Assembly: GCF_003057745.1 (NCBI RefSeq)
Contig: NZ_QBJD02000003.1
Coordinates: 62,001 to 126,000, forward strand
Reading direction: 5' to 3'
DNA length: 64,000 nt
Source: Enterobacter sp. RIT418
GTDB taxonomy: Bacteria > Pseudomonadota > Gammaproteobacteria > Enterobacterales > Enterobacteriaceae
Below are positions 44,629 through 54,889 of the stretch, one piece after another (positions within the stretch are counted from its first letter, which is position 1; each line of letters starts with the position of its first letter). The notes under the pieces were generated by a model. That model saw nothing but the letters and a program-made list of their open reading frames with translations. It made no database searches and was not told where the DNA came from. The position numbers and the translations under genes are program-made.

Positions 44629-45402
44629 ATGAAATTACGCGCGTTAGCTGTTGGCATCGGTCTGCTGTGCTCGTTCTCGTCGCTTGCGGCCACCGAGCTG
44701 CGCTACGGTCTGGAAGCGGAATATCCGCCGTTCGAGAGCCGCAATGCCTCCGGTGAGCTGGAAGGGTTTGACGTGGAGCTGGGCAACGCCATCTGCAAAG
44801 CCGCGGCGCTGAAGTGCAGCTGGGTTGAAACCTCGTTCGACGCCTTGATTCCGGGGCTGGTGGCGAAAAAATTTGATGCGATCAATTCCGCGATGAACAT
44901 CACCGACCAGCGCCGCAAAAGCATCGATTTCACGCAGCCCATCTACCGCATTCCGTCCCAGTTGGTCGGAAAAGCCGGTGCGGCGTTAGAGGCAACGCCG
45001 GAAGGCCTGAAGGGCAAAACGATCGGCGTGCTGCAGGGTTCGATTCAGGAAACCTACGCCAAAGAGCACTGGGAAAAGCAGGGCGTCACCGTGGTGTCTT
45101 ATAAAGATCAGAACATGGCGTGGGGAGATCTGCTGAACGGCCGCATCGACGCTTCGCTGGTGATGTCCGCGGCCGGGCAGGCCGGTTTCCTCAGCAAGCC
45201 GCAGGGCAAAGGGTTTGGCTTTATCGGCAAACCGGTGTCGGACGACACCATCCTCGGCAGCGGGATCGGCTTCGGGCTGCGCAAGGGTGACGACGCCACC
45301 AAAAAGCAGCTCGATGCCGCGATAGATAAAGTTCGCGCCGACGGCACGATAGCGAAACTCGCTGATAAGTACTTCCCGGGTATTGATGTCAGCGTAAAAT
45401 AA
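44629..45402 (+). CDS. ABC transporter periplasmic amino-acid binding protein (HisJ/ArtJ type)
   Basis: A 257-residue family 3 solute-binding protein. Signal peptide MKLRALAVGIGLLCSFSSLA-AT; then LRYGLEAEYPPFESRNASG, EGFDVELGNAICK and the KFDAINSAMNIT hinge region; lysine, arginine and histidine binders share this pattern. GAGG precedes ATG 44629, ten bases after the aminotransferase stop. No permease or ATPase gene is next to it, so it must use a transporter encoded elsewhere. A strong terminator follows. Confidence 0.88.
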   Translation: MKLRALAVGIGLLCSFSSLAATELRYGLEAEYPPFESRNASGELEGFDVELGNAICKAAALKCSWVETSFDALIPGLVAKKFDAINSAMNITDQRRKSIDFTQPIYRIPSQLVGKAGAALEATPEGLKGKTIGVLQGSIQETYAKEHWEKQGVTVVSYKDQNMAWGDLLNGRIDASLVMSAAGQAGFLSKPQGKGFGFIGKPVSDDTILGSGIGFGLRKGDDATKKQLDAAIDKVRADGTIAKLADKYFPGIDVSVK

Positions 45403-45414
45403 CTCCCTCGTTAA

Positions 45415-45450
45415 GCCCCGGCTGTTGATGTCCTGCCGGGGCATTTTTTT
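45415..45450 (+). terminator. Rho-independent terminator after the binding-protein gene
   Basis: Seven-base stem GCCCCGG/CCGGGGC with a 14-base loop, then ATTTTTTT. It closes the aminotransferase and binding-protein unit before opgD. Confidence 0.85.
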
Positions 45451-45644
45451 ACGCGCGACATACCTATCTTTACACCACTTTCAGGCCGTTCTGGTCGACA
45501 GAAAATATTTTCCACTTTGTTCATATAATCACCGGCCAACAATTGGATTCTTAACCGTTTTTGTTTAGGCTGTGCGTTCTTTCCTGCCGTCATTTCGCCG
45601 AGCGCGAAGCTCATTCACACGACCATAAGGACGTTTTCACAGGC

Positions 45645-47300
45645 ATGAATCGCAGACGTTTTCTAAAAGGCTCCCTGGCAATGGCTGCTATTAGCGGCAC
45701 CTCCGGCCTGTCTTCCCTGTTTTCCCAGGCGGCATACGCTGCTGACTCCGACATCGCCGACGGGCAAAGCCGTCGCTTTGACTTCTCCGTCCTGCAATCC
45801 ATGGCGCATGACCTGGCGAAGACGCCGTGGGGCGGCGCGCCGCGTCCGCTGCCGGAAACGCTGGCGACCATGACGCCGCAGGCGTACAACGCCATACGCT
45901 ATGACGAGAAGCAGTCGCTGTGGAATAACGTTGAGGGCCGTCAGCTCGACGTGCAGTTCTTCCATATGGGAATGGGGTTCCGCCGCCGCGTGCGCATGTT
46001 CTCGTTGGACCAATCGACCTCTATGGCGCGTGAGATCCACTTCCGCCCGGAGCTGTTCAGCTACGGTGAGACGGGCGTGGACACCAGGCAGCTGGAAGGG
46101 CAAAGCGATCTGGGCTTTGCCGGCTTCCGCGCCTTTAAAGCGCCTGAGCTGGCGCGCCGCGATATCGTCTCTTTCCTCGGCGCGAGCTATTTCCGCGCCG
46201 TGGATGATACCTATCAGTACGGCCTGTCCGCTCGCGGCCTGGCGATTGATACCTTTACCGACACGCCGGAAGAGTTCCCGGACTTTACCGCGTTCTGGTT
46301 TGAAACCGTCAAGCCTGGCGATACCACCTTCACCGTCTATACGCTGCTGGACAGCCCAAGCATCACCGGCGCCTATAAGTTTGTGATCCACTGCGAGAAG
46401 AGCCAGGTGATCATGGAGGTGGAAAACCATCTCTACGCGCGCAAGGACATCAAGCAGCTGGGCATTGCGCCAATGACCAGCATGTTCAGCTGCGGCAATA
46501 ACGAACGCCGCATGTGTGACACCATTCATCCGCAGATCCATGACTCCGACCGCCTGGCAATGTGGCGCGGCAACGGCGAGTGGATCTGCCGTCCGCTGAA
46601 CAACCCGCAGAAGCTGCAGTTTAACGCCTACATGGATAAGGATCCGAAGGGCTTTGGCCTGCTGCAGCTTGATCGCGATTTTTCCCACTATCAGGACATT
46701 ATGGGCTGGTACAACAAGCGCCCGAGCCTGTGGGTAGAGCCGCGTAACAGCTGGGGTAAAGGCGCGGTGGGGCTGATGGAGATCCCGACGACCGGTGAGA
46801 CGCTGGATAACGTGGTGTGCTTCTGGCAGCCGGAAAAACTGATCAAAGCGGGCGACGAGCTGGACTTCAAATACCGTCTGTACTGGAGCGCGCAGCCTCC
46901 GGTTCGCTCGCCGCTGGCAAACGTCTACGCGACGCGTACCGGTATGGGCGGGTTCCCGGAAGGGTGGGCGCCGGGCGAAAATTACCCGAAAGTGTGGGCG
47001 CGGCGCTTTGCCATCGACTTTGTCGGCGGCGATTTGAAGGCGGCGGCGCCGAAAGGCATTGAGCCGGTGATCACGCTTTCCAGCGGCGAGGCGAAGCAGG
47101 TAGAAATTCTGTACGTTGAGCCGTTTGACGGCTATCGCATTTTGTTTGACTGGTATCCAACGTCCGATTCAACCGAACCGGTCGATATGCGCATGTTCCT
47201 GCGCTGCCAGGGAGATGCGATCAGCGAAACCTGGCTGTACCAGTACTTCCCGCCCGCACCGGACAAACGTCACTACGTCGACGACCGGATCATGCGTTAA
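45645..47300 (+). CDS. opgD: Glucan biosynthesis protein OpgD (MdoD), Tat-exported
   Basis: A 551-residue periplasmic protein matching E. coli OpgD in length and sequence. The N-terminus [15 protein letters not shown] is a Tat signal with the RRxFLK motif; the mature part begins after SQAAYA-AD. Family sequences [35 protein letters not shown] and FFASL-type beta-sandwich blocks are present. OpgD adjusts the glucose backbone length of osmoregulated periplasmic glucans. The start at 45645 is set by the Tat motif; the frame is open 28 codons further upstream but without homology. A REP unit follows. Confidence 0.96.
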   Translation: MNRRRFLKGSLAMAAISGTSGLSSLFSQAAYAADSDIADGQSRRFDFSVLQSMAHDLAKTPWGGAPRPLPETLATMTPQAYNAIRYDEKQSLWNNVEGRQLDVQFFHMGMGFRRRVRMFSLDQSTSMAREIHFRPELFSYGETGVDTRQLEGQSDLGFAGFRAFKAPELARRDIVSFLGASYFRAVDDTYQYGLSARGLAIDTFTDTPEEFPDFTAFWFETVKPGDTTFTVYTLLDSPSITGAYKFVIHCEKSQVIMEVENHLYARKDIKQLGIAPMTSMFSCGNNERRMCDTIHPQIHDSDRLAMWRGNGEWICRPLNNPQKLQFNAYMDKDPKGFGLLQLDRDFSHYQDIMGWYNKRPSLWVEPRNSWGKGAVGLMEIPTTGETLDNVVCFWQPEKLIKAGDELDFKYRLYWSAQPPVRSPLANVYATRTGMGGFPEGWAPGENYPKVWARRFAIDFVGGDLKAAAPKGIEPVITLSSGEAKQVEILYVEPFDGYRILFDWYPTSDSTEPVDMRMFLRCQGDAISETWLYQYFPPAPDKRHYVDDRIMR

Positions 47301-47307
47301 CTGCGCG

Positions 47308-47345
47308 CGGCTGTGCCCGGTAAGCGTGAGCGCCACCGGGCATGA
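47308..47345. repeat. REP-type repeat between opgD and ydcK
   Basis: TGCCCGGTAAGCGTGAGCGC followed by CACCGGGCA is a single REP unit with stem TGCCCGGT/ACCGGGCA-like arms. The genes on either side converge on it. Confidence 0.75.
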
Positions 47346-47354
47346 CTTATCGCG

Positions 47355-48335
47355 CTAGAGTGCCCCCAGCAGCGGCGTGCGGGCGATCCGCTCGTCGCCG
47401 TTTACCACTTTTTCGCCGCGAAGATGCACGTGCTCGCCGGCAAATGCCTCAACCACCGCGTCGTCCGTTATCTCAACCCGATGTTCGATCAGCACGTCAC
47501 CTCTGATGCGCGCGCGTCCCTGGATCACCACCTTGTCGTCAATCAGAATCGGACCGCCGCGCAGCCACGCATGGCCGCCAATTAACACGTGATGCTTGAT
47601 GACGCAGTTGCCCTCAACGACGGCGTTTTCCGCCACCTGCGAGCTGTAGCGCAGGGTGGGGATGGCATCGTCTTCTAAACCGGCAATCAGGCGCGCGCTG
47701 CCGTACACCTTTGCGCAGTCGCACACCCAGACGTTATTAAGCTCGTTGCCTTCCAGGATAGCGTTGTCGAATACCTCGGCGCGGTGCTCCACAAAGGCAT
47801 AATTAACCATCGCATCGCCGTAGATTTGCGCCTGATGCACGATCCGCGACTGGCTCACCGTCGCTCTGTCATAGATTTTCAGGATCTGCTCGCGATCCGG
47901 CGTTAGCCCTTTGGCTGCGACAATCATGCTGTTGTGCAGGATGCGCGCTTCCCCGTAAATATGGCATTCTCCGCGCACGCTGGAATTCTGAATGGTGACG
48001 TTGTCACTTATTCTGGCTCCGAGGCTCACCTGAGCAGCATCAAGCCAGCTGTTACCGCTAATCTCGGCCTGATGGCTGACCACGCAGGGCCGGGTGAGGC
48101 GCGCGTTGCCGGACACGCGGGCGCCCGCGTAAACCACGCTGTTTTCATCGTAGATCCAGCAGTCTCCTTCCTCTGCGAGAGCGCTCGCATCTTCGACCCA
48201 GCCGCCTTTCGTCCCGCACGCAACATCGTTAAAATCCGCCGTGGCAATCAGCTGGCGCAGGACGACCGTTCGCTTTTCCTCGCCGTTCTCTTCGTGCCAA
48301 AGGCGGGTTTCATCACTCAGACGGTATTTTTTCAT
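47355..48335 (-). CDS. ydcK: Left-handed beta-helix protein YdcK
   Basis: A 326-residue protein matching E. coli YdcK. After an N-terminal [15 protein letters not shown] segment comes a long run of hexapeptide-like repeats (for example [40 protein letters not shown]) that builds a left-handed beta helix, typical of acyl- or nucleotidyl-transferases. No catalytic residue assignment is possible. It converges with opgD and diverges from tehA, the K-12 order. Confidence 0.93.
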   Translation of the reverse strand: MKKYRLSDETRLWHEENGEEKRTVVLRQLIATADFNDVACGTKGGWVEDASALAEEGDCWIYDENSVVYAGARVSGNARLTRPCVVSHQAEISGNSWLDAAQVSLGARISDNVTIQNSSVRGECHIYGEARILHNSMIVAAKGLTPDREQILKIYDRATVSQSRIVHQAQIYGDAMVNYAFVEHRAEVFDNAILEGNELNNVWVCDCAKVYGSARLIAGLEDDAIPTLRYSSQVAENAVVEGNCVIKHHVLIGGHAWLRGGPILIDDKVVIQGRARIRGDVLIEHRVEITDDAVVEAFAGEHVHLRGEKVVNGDERIARTPLLGAL

Positions 48336-48456
48336 GGTCTTTTCTCGTTAAGCGCCTTCACTAAACGTAGCAAAGTTTCCGCATGTCGAAGTGCTGGCGT
48401 CCGTTGAGGAAACCCCTTAAAATGGCATTTAAAATACATTTTATATTTTAAAATAA

Positions 48457-49461
48457 ATGCGTAAATCGAACGACACTCAACGGGTTTTGAACCTGCCCGC
48501 AGGCTATTTCGGCATGGTGCTGGGAATTATCGGTATGGGCTTTGCCTGGCGCTATGCCAGCACGATCTGGCCGGTGACGCGCTGGCCGGGGGAGAGCCTG
48601 GTTGCCCTCGCGGTGGCGATTTGGTTCCTGCTGACGGTCGCGTTTGTCACGCGCGCGGTTCGCTTTCCGCACAGCGTGCTGGCGGAGATGCGCCACCCGG
48701 TGATGAGCAGCTTTGTCAGCCTCTTTCCTGCGACGACGATGCTGGTTTCCATTGGCTTCGTGCCGTGGTGCCGTCCGGTTTCGCTTGCCCTGTTCAGCGC
48801 AGGCGTCGTCGGGCAGCTGTGCTACGCCGCCTGGCAAAGCGCAGGGCTGTGGCGCGGCAAACATCCGCAGGAGGCGACTACCCCGGGGCTCTACTTGCCG
48901 ACCGTTGCAAATAACTTTATCAGCGCCATGGCCTGCGGGGCGTTGGGCTACCATGATGCCGGCCTGGTCTTTTTAGGTGCGGGGGTCTTTTCGTGGCTCA
49001 GCCTCGAACCGGTGATTTTGCAGCGGCTGCGCAGCGCCGGAGAGCTGCCCGGCGCAATGAGAACTTCGCTGGGTATCCAGCTGGCGCCCGCACTGGTGGC
49101 GTGTAGCGCCTGGTTTAGCGTTAACGGCGGCGAGGCGGATACCTTCGCGAAAATGCTGTTTGGCTACGGCCTGCTGCAGCTGCTGTTTATGCTGCGCCTG
49201 TTGCCCTGGTATTTATCGCAGCCGTTTAACGCCTCGTTCTGGAGCTTCTCGTTCGGCGTCTCGGCGCTGGCGACTACCGGGCTCCATCTTGGGCAGAGCA
49301 GCCCGACGGGCTTCTTTCACGCCATCGCGATCCCGCTGTTTATTTTTACCAACATCATCATCGCCGTGCTGCTGGTTCGTACATTTATCTTGCTGATGCA
49401 GGGCAAACTTCTGGTGCGCGCTGATAAGGCACAGCTTATGCAATCTGAGGAAAAACAATGA
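48457..49461 (+). CDS. tehA: Tellurite/dicarboxylate-type channel TehA (SLAC1 family)
   Basis: A 334-residue ten-helix membrane protein close to E. coli Teh[58 protein letters not shown]. TehA belongs to the anion-channel family that includes plant SLAC1, with a pore gated by a phenylalanine. With TehB it gives tellurite resistance when overproduced. The stop overlaps the tehB start by four bases (ATGA). Confidence 0.95.
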   Translation: MRKSNDTQRVLNLPAGYFGMVLGIIGMGFAWRYASTIWPVTRWPGESLVALAVAIWFLLTVAFVTRAVRFPHSVLAEMRHPVMSSFVSLFPATTMLVSIGFVPWCRPVSLALFSAGVVGQLCYAAWQSAGLWRGKHPQEATTPGLYLPTVANNFISAMACGALGYHDAGLVFLGAGVFSWLSLEPVILQRLRSAGELPGAMRTSLGIQLAPALVACSAWFSVNGGEADTFAKMLFGYGLLQLLFMLRLLPWYLSQPFNASFWSFSFGVSALATTGLHLGQSSPTGFFHAIAIPLFIFTNIIIAVLLVRTFILLMQGKLLVRADKAQLMQSEEKQ

Positions 49462-50051
49462 CCGTTGATGACAGCTACTTCACCGAAAAATATGGCCTGA
49501 CCCGCACCCACTCTGAGGTGGTGTACAGCGCAGGGATCGTCAAGCCAGGTAAAACGCTCGACCTGGGCTGCGGCAACGGGCGCAATAGCCTCTTTCTGGC
49601 CGCCAACGGTTATGACGTGACCGCCTGGGACAAAAACCCAATGAGCATCGACAACATCGAGCGCATCAGCGCCGCAGAAGGCCTCGATAATCTCCACGCG
49701 GCGGTTAAGGATCTCAACGGCCTGAGCTTTGACGGCGAGTACGATTTTATTCTCTCCACCGTGGTGATGATGTTCCTGGAGGCGAAAACCATCCCGGGGC
49801 TTATCGCCAACATGCAGCGCTGCACGACGCCCGGCGGCTCTAACCTGATTGTGGCGGCAATGGACACCGATGATTATCCATGTACCGTGGGCTTCCCGTT
49901 CGCCTTCAAAGCCGGCGAGCTGAGCCGCTACTATGAAGGCTGGGAACTGCTGAAATACAACGAAGAGGTCGGCGAGCTGCACCGCACCGACGCCAGCGGC
50001 AACCGCATCAAGCTGCGTTTCGCTACCATGCTGGCGCGCAAGCCCGCCTAG
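49458..50051 (+). CDS. tehB: SAM-dependent tellurite methyltransferase TehB
   Basis: A 197-residue class I methyltransferase. The SAM-binding motif is [20 protein letters not shown] near residue 34, with [14 protein letters not shown] and [17 protein letters not shown] following, as in E. coli TehB. The enzyme methylates tellurite and selenite to volatile products. It overlaps tehA by four bases and its last codons overlap the end of pepT, which reads the other way, by four bases. Confidence 0.95.
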   Translation: MTVDDSYFTEKYGLTRTHSEVVYSAGIVKPGKTLDLGCGNGRNSLFLAANGYDVTAWDKNPMSIDNIERISAAEGLDNLHAAVKDLNGLSFDGEYDFILSTVVMMFLEAKTIPGLIANMQRCTTPGGSNLIVAAMDTDDYPCTVGFPFAFKAGELSRYYEGWELLKYNEEVGELHRTDASGNRIKLRFATMLARKPA

Positions 50052-51277
50052 CGGGCGGCCAGCAGGCAGAGCTGAAGGGCGGTGTTGTAGGATGCCTCGA
50101 ACGACGACAGCGGTAAAAACTCAAACTTCGAGTGGAAGTTATGCGCGCCGGTGAAGAAGTTCGGGGTGAGCAACCCTTTGGCAGACAGCGCTGCGCCGTC
50201 GGTTCCGCCGCGCATCGGCGTCGGCTTCGGCGTGATGCCGAGCGATTCCATCGCTTCAAACATTAAATCGATGGCGCGACGGTCCTCGCCGATAGCGTTG
50301 CTGATATTGCTGTAGGTGTCCTCAATGCGGTATTCCACGTTTGCCGTAGGGTGCTGGGCTGCAATTAGCTCCGCAATGTCGGCGATCTGCTGCTTGCGGG
50401 CGGCAAAGGCGTCTTGGTCAAAGTCGCGGATGTTGGCCTTCAGCACCGCGTCGTGTTGCCCGGCCTGAATGCCGTTAAACCAGATGTAGCCCTCGCGGCC
50501 TTCGGTACACTCCGGGGTTTGCCGGCGGTCAAAATGGTTAATGAAGTCGGTCGCCATCAGCAGCGGGTTTACCAGCACGCCTTTGGCCGACATCGGGTGC
50601 GCCGTCACGCCGGTAAAGCGAATTTCTGCCGCGGCCGCGTTGAAGTTCTCATACACGATTTCACCCCGCTCGCAGCAGTCGATGGTCCAGGCGAAGTCAA
50701 CGTCGAAGCGCGCCAGGTCCAGCGCTTTTGCGCCGCAGAGCCCAATCTCTTCATCCGGTACAAACGCCACCACGATATCGCCGTGCCGGTGTTCCGCCGT
50801 CAGGTTTTCCAGCACCGTCATCACCACCGTAACCGCCGATTTATTATCTGCGCCTAATACGCTGGTTCCGTCGCTGAAAATAATCTCTTCATTCGGGTAA
50901 GCCAGAATTTCCGGATGCTCATTGACGCGCAGCCAGACGTCTTTCTCTTTATTCAGGCAGAGGTCTTCTCCGGTAAACGTTAATATTTGTGGATGAATAT
51001 CCGGTGAAAGCCCGACGTCAACCGTATCAATATGGGTAATAAAGCCGACGCGCGGCGCGCCGGGAACACTGCCTTTTTTTACCGCCGTGACCGTGGCAAA
51101 TTCGTCGATGACGATATCGTCTAAACCCAGCTGCTGCAGCTCCTGCGCCAGCTCGCGGGCCATGTCGTGCTGGCCCGGCGTGGAGGGGAGCGTTTTAACC
51201 TTCGCGTCGCTCTGGCTGGTGATGGCGAGATAGCGAAAGAAGCGGTGCGTTAATTGTCTGGAGAGCGGGGAAGCCAT
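50048..51277 (-). CDS. pepT: Peptidase T (aminotripeptidase)
   Basis: A 409-residue di-zinc M20 peptidase that removes N-terminal residues from tripeptides in the cytoplasm. [11 protein letters not shown] carries the first zinc His and Asp, [15 protein letters not shown] the bridging Asp, and [16 protein letters not shown] the catalytic Glu and second zinc ligand. Length matches E. coli PepT (408 aa). In K-12 pepT lies elsewhere (near phoPQ and in the FNR regulon); here it is next to tehB and divergent from a peptide-binding protein gene, which makes functional sense. Confidence 0.94.
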   Translation of the reverse strand: MASPLSRQLTHRFFRYLAITSQSDAKVKTLPSTPGQHDMARELAQELQQLGLDDIVIDEFATVTAVKKGSVPGAPRVGFITHIDTVDVGLSPDIHPQILTFTGEDLCLNKEKDVWLRVNEHPEILAYPNEEIIFSDGTSVLGADNKSAVTVVMTVLENLTAEHRHGDIVVAFVPDEEIGLCGAKALDLARFDVDFAWTIDCCERGEIVYENFNAAAAEIRFTGVTAHPMSAKGVLVNPLLMATDFINHFDRRQTPECTEGREGYIWFNGIQAGQHDAVLKANIRDFDQDAFAARKQQIADIAELIAAQHPTANVEYRIEDTYSNISNAIGEDRRAIDLMFEAMESLGITPKPTPMRGGTDGAALSAKGLLTPNFFTGAHNFHSKFEFLPLSSFEASYNTALQLCLLAAR

Positions 51278-51387
51278 AGTGAATCCTTCTCTTTTTGTTT
51301 TTCAGGTGTTTGCATAATCACTTTAATGTTATTTATGAAATGGCAAAAGAATTAATTAGCCGTCGAATAAAAAGACAGGAATAAAAT

Positions 51388-52983
51388 ATGAATTGCAAAC
51401 GCACAACCTTAACGCTGGCGCTTGCGGCGCTGACGGTCAGTTCTACCGTCGCGGCAAAAACGCTGGTGTATTGCTCCGAAGGTTCGCCGGAAAACTTCAA
51501 TCCTCAGCTTTATACCTCCGGCACCAGCGTGGATGCAAGCGCCGTTCCGGTCTATAACCGCCTGGTGGACTTCAAGCCGGGAACGACCGAGCTGGTGCCG
51601 AGCCTTGCCGAGCGCTGGGACATCAGCGACGACGGGAAGGTTTATACGTTCTATCTGCGAAAAGGCGTCAAATTCCAGAGCAATAAATTCTTCACGCCCA
51701 CCCGCGATTTCAACGCGGATGACGTGATCTTTTCGTTTATGCGCCAGAAGGACGTCAATAACCCGTACCACAACGTCTCTAACGGCAGCTATTCCAACTT
51801 TGAGAGCCTGGAGTTCGGTAGCCTCATCACGGCGATTGATAAAGTAGACGACCATACCGTGCGCTTTACGCTGGCGCACCCGGAAGCACCTTTCGTGGCC
51901 GACCTGGCGTGGTATTTTGCATCCATTCTTTCCGCGGAATATGCGGACGCGATGCTTAAAGCCGGGACGCCGGAAAAGGTCGACATGGAGCCGATTGGCA
52001 CCGGGCCGTTCAGGCTGGCGCAGTACCAGAAAGATTCCCGCATTCTGTTTACCGTGTTCCCCGACTACTGGCAGGGGAAATCGAAGCTTGATCGCCTGGT
52101 CTTTACCATCACGCCGGACGCATCGGTGCGCTTCGCTAAGGTCGAAAAAAACGAGTGTCAGGTAATGCCGTTCCCCAACCCGGCGGATCTACCGCGCATG
52201 AAGGCGAACAAGGATATCAACCTGATGAGCAAGGCGGGGTTGAATACCGGTTTCCTGGCATTCAATACCCAGAAGCCGCCGCTGGACAACGTTAAGGTTC
52301 GCCAGGCGCTGGCCATGGCGATTAACAAGCCGGCCATTATCGACGCCGTGTTCCACGGCACGGGCACTGCGGCAAAGAATCTGCTGCCGCCGGGCGTCTG
52401 GGGGGCCGATAGCGCGCTGAAGGATTACGACTACGATCCCGAAAAAGCGAAGGCGCTGCTCAAAGAGGCCGGGTTTGCCAACGGCGTCAGCGTTGACCTG
52501 TGGGCGATGCCGGTTCAGCGCCCGTATAACCCGAACGCTAAACGCATGGCGGAGATGATTCAGGCCGACTGGGCGAAGGTGGGCGTGCAGACTAAAATCG
52601 TTACCTACGAGTGGGGTGAATACCTCAAGCGCGTGAAGGGCGGCGAACATCAGGCCGCGCTGATGGGCTGGACAACGGCAACGGGCGACCCGGATAACTT
52701 CTTTGGTCCGCTCTTCACCTGTACGTCTGCCAACGGCGGGTCTAACTCGGCGAAATGGTGCTACAAGCCCTTTGATCAGCTTATCGCTGAGGCAAAATCG
52801 ATAACCGATCGCGATAAGCGCGTGGCGCTTTACAAAGAGGCGCAGCAGATGATGCATGACCAAATGCCCGCCGTCATGATTGCGCACTCCACCATCTTTG
52901 AGCCGGTGCGCAAAGAGGTCACGGGCTATGAGATCGATCCGTTTGGTAAACATCTCTTCTGGCAGGTGGATATTCAAAAATAA
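51388..52983 (+). CDS. Periplasmic dipeptide-binding protein, DppA paralogue
   Basis: A 531-residue family 5 solute-binding protein. Signal peptide MNCKRTTLTLALAALTVSSTVA-AK, then TLVYCSEGSPENFNPQLYTSG, the EPIGTGPFRLAQYQKD motif and DNVKVRQALAMAINK, all as in DppA (535 aa). It lacks adjacent permease genes, so it would have to share the Dpp or a related transporter. It is divergent from pepT; peptide capture and peptide cleavage may therefore be regulated together. A terminator follows. Confidence 0.9.
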   Translation: MNCKRTTLTLALAALTVSSTVAAKTLVYCSEGSPENFNPQLYTSGTSVDASAVPVYNRLVDFKPGTTELVPSLAERWDISDDGKVYTFYLRKGVKFQSNKFFTPTRDFNADDVIFSFMRQKDVNNPYHNVSNGSYSNFESLEFGSLITAIDKVDDHTVRFTLAHPEAPFVADLAWYFASILSAEYADAMLKAGTPEKVDMEPIGTGPFRLAQYQKDSRILFTVFPDYWQGKSKLDRLVFTITPDASVRFAKVEKNECQVMPFPNPADLPRMKANKDINLMSKAGLNTGFLAFNTQKPPLDNVKVRQALAMAINKPAIIDAVFHGTGTAAKNLLPPGVWGADSALKDYDYDPEKAKALLKEAGFANGVSVDLWAMPVQRPYNPNAKRMAEMIQADWAKVGVQTKIVTYEWGEYLKRVKGGEHQAALMGWTTATGDPDNFFGPLFTCTSANGGSNSAKWCYKPFDQLIAEAKSITDRDKRVALYKEAQQMMHDQMPAVMIAHSTIFEPVRKEVTGYEIDPFGKHLFWQVDIQK

Positions 52984-52987
52984 TGAA

Positions 52988-53019
52988 ATCACCCGGCGTG
53001 CCGGCGTCGGGTGATTTTT
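52988..53019 (+). terminator. Rho-independent terminator after the DppA-like gene
   Basis: Eight-base stem ATCACCCG/CGGGTGAT with an inner GCGTGCCGGCGT loop, followed by TTTTC. Confidence 0.8.
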
Positions 53020-53118
53020 CGCAATATGTGCTATCTGCATCATTTTTTGCTACAACACGCGCACCGACTTTTTGCTATAACTTCAACTGCATACTTGCGT
53101 ATAACCTGGAATCTCATC

Positions 53119-53793
53119 ATGCGTACTCACTCACTTTTCAAAGTTGCAGTGCTCTCCGGTCTGCTTGCGTTGGCGGGCTGTGCATCTAAAGTCGCCGCAC
53201 CTGACCAATATTCAGGCTTTTTAAAAGATTATTCTGGCCTTCAGCAAACCACGTCAGCAACGGGTAAACCAACGCTGCGCTGGGTCGATCCTTCCTATAA
53301 CGAAGCCAATTACGACAGCATTATCTGGACGCCGATTACCTACTACCCAACGCCAAAACCGACGACGCAGATTGGTAAACAGACGCTCGACGAGCTGCTG
53401 AACTACACCAATACCAAAATGAAAACCGCCGTGGGCCAGCGCAAGCCGATTGTCACCACGCCGGGCAAGCATAGCCTGATCTTCCGCGGTGCCATTACGG
53501 GCGTGAGCTCTCAGAAAGAGGGGCTGCAGTTCTACGAAGTGGTTCCCGTCGCGCTGGTCGTAGCGGGCACGCAGATGGCGACCGGCCACCGCACCATGGA
53601 CACCCACCTGTTCTTTGAAGGTGAACTGATTGACGCCGCGACCAACAAGCCGGTCATGCGGGTCGTGCGCATGGGCGAAGGCAAAGAGCTGAGCAACGAA
53701 AACACGCCGATGACGTTCGCGACGCTGAAGCAGGTTGTTGATGACATGGCGACGGATGCCACCATGTTTGACGTGCATAAAACGGCAAAATAA
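53119..53793 (+). CDS. ydcL: DUF3313 lipoprotein YdcL
   Basis: A 224-residue lipoprotein: signal peptide ending in the lipobox LAGC (Cys21), residue +2 Ala, which favours the outer membrane. The mature part, GFLKDYSGLQ, then LRWVDPSYNEANYD, matches YdcL and the DUF3313 family; function unknown. ATG 53119 is fixed by the lipoprotein signal; the frame is open further up with no signal. A strong terminator follows. Confidence 0.93.
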   Translation: MRTHSLFKVAVLSGLLALAGCASKVAAPDQYSGFLKDYSGLQQTTSATGKPTLRWVDPSYNEANYDSIIWTPITYYPTPKPTTQIGKQTLDELLNYTNTKMKTAVGQRKPIVTTPGKHSLIFRGAITGVSSQKEGLQFYEVVPVALVVAGTQMATGHRTMDTHLFFEGELIDAATNKPVMRVVRMGEGKELSNENTPMTFATLKQVVDDMATDATMFDVHKTAK

Positions 53794-53800
53794 AGAAAAT

Positions 53801-53827
53801 GGCCTGCTTCGCGCAGGCCTTTTTTTT
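53801..53827 (+). terminator. Rho-independent terminator after ydcL
   Basis: Seven-base stem GGCCTGC/GCAGGCC with loop TTCGC and eight T. It overlaps the last codon of the convergent DMT gene. Confidence 0.92.
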
Positions 53828-54722
53828 ACGCCGTGCGCAAGCGCCTGAACCAGGTCTCCGGTTTCGTGAACATCACCATATTTCCGCCCAGAATCAGCAG
53901 CAGTCCGACGATCCCGTTTATGTGCCACACGTATCCTTCGTAGACCGTCGAAATCGACAGGGCCACCAGCGGGAACAGCAGGGTGCTGTAGGCCGCTTTA
54001 CCGGGGCCGATGCGCCCGACCAGCGTGAAGTAAGCGCCGAAGGCAATCACAGAGCCAAAGATCGCCAGGTAGAGCAGCGCGCCGACGTAGCTCACGGTCC
54101 ATTCCGGCATAAAGCTATCGCCTCTTACCACCGCAATCAGCCCCATGACCAGCGTGCCGTAGAGCATCGCCCAGGCGTTGGTGGTCATCGTCTCAAGACC
54201 ATTGCGCTGGTGGCGCATGCTGATCATGTTCCCGAGCGAGAAGCCGTACGTGCCGAGAGCGGAAAGGCCAATACCCGTCAGCAGCGATGCGCTCCAGCCG
54301 CTCGCCAGCAGATCGTCCCAGAAGAGGGTGATGATGCCGATCAGGCCCAGCGCCGCAGCCGTCCAGAACCGCGCCGGAGGCCGCTGGCCGAAGAAAATAA
54401 AGCTGTTAATCGCGTTGTACAGCACCGCCATTGAGAAAATGACCGACTCAAGCCCGGTGTTGATATGCGTCGCCGCGGCGTAAAAACACCAGAAGTTGAA
54501 GCAGAAAACGCAACATCCTTGAAGAATACAAAACAGATGGTCCTTCAGCGCCAGGCGACGCAGGCGCTTAAGCGCAATCAGCACGATCATCATCGTGGCG
54601 CAGGCCACGGCGAAGCGCCAGAATATCGATACGGGCGCGGCAACCGGCCCCTGCTGAAGAAAAATGGCAATCCACGTCGTTCCCCAGATGATCACGACCA
54701 GCCCGTACAATAATGCGTTCAT
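53826..54722 (-). CDS. DMT-superfamily (EamA) transporter
   Basis: A 298-residue protein with ten hydrophobic helices in two EamA halves: MNALLYGLVVIIWGTTWIAI at the start of the first, and SALGTYGFSLGNM at the start of the second. Such proteins export amino acids, purines or other metabolites. The substrate is not clear. It is divergent from an AraC-type regulator gene 168 bases away, which probably controls it. Confidence 0.87.
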   Translation of the reverse strand: MNALLYGLVVIIWGTTWIAIFLQQGPVAAPVSIFWRFAVACATMMIVLIALKRLRRLALKDHLFCILQGCCVFCFNFWCFYAAATHINTGLESVIFSMAVLYNAINSFIFFGQRPPARFWTAAALGLIGIITLFWDDLLASGWSASLLTGIGLSALGTYGFSLGNMISMRHQRNGLETMTTNAWAMLYGTLVMGLIAVVRGDSFMPEWTVSYVGALLYLAIFGSVIAFGAYFTLVGRIGPGKAAYSTLLFPLVALSISTVYEGYVWHINGIVGLLLILGGNMVMFTKPETWFRRLRTA

Positions 54723-54889
54723 GGTTTCTCTCTTTTCATACCGCGAAAAGAGGAGTGTGACGCGGTTTGTCCGGTGCGGCTTTCACCGGTTTGCGGCGCA
54801 CTTGCAAAATCTTGCGCTTTTTTCTTCGCCCGGCTCTGGTCACGCGATGAAACAGTTCATAGACTGAGATCCTGATTAATGACCTGTTA

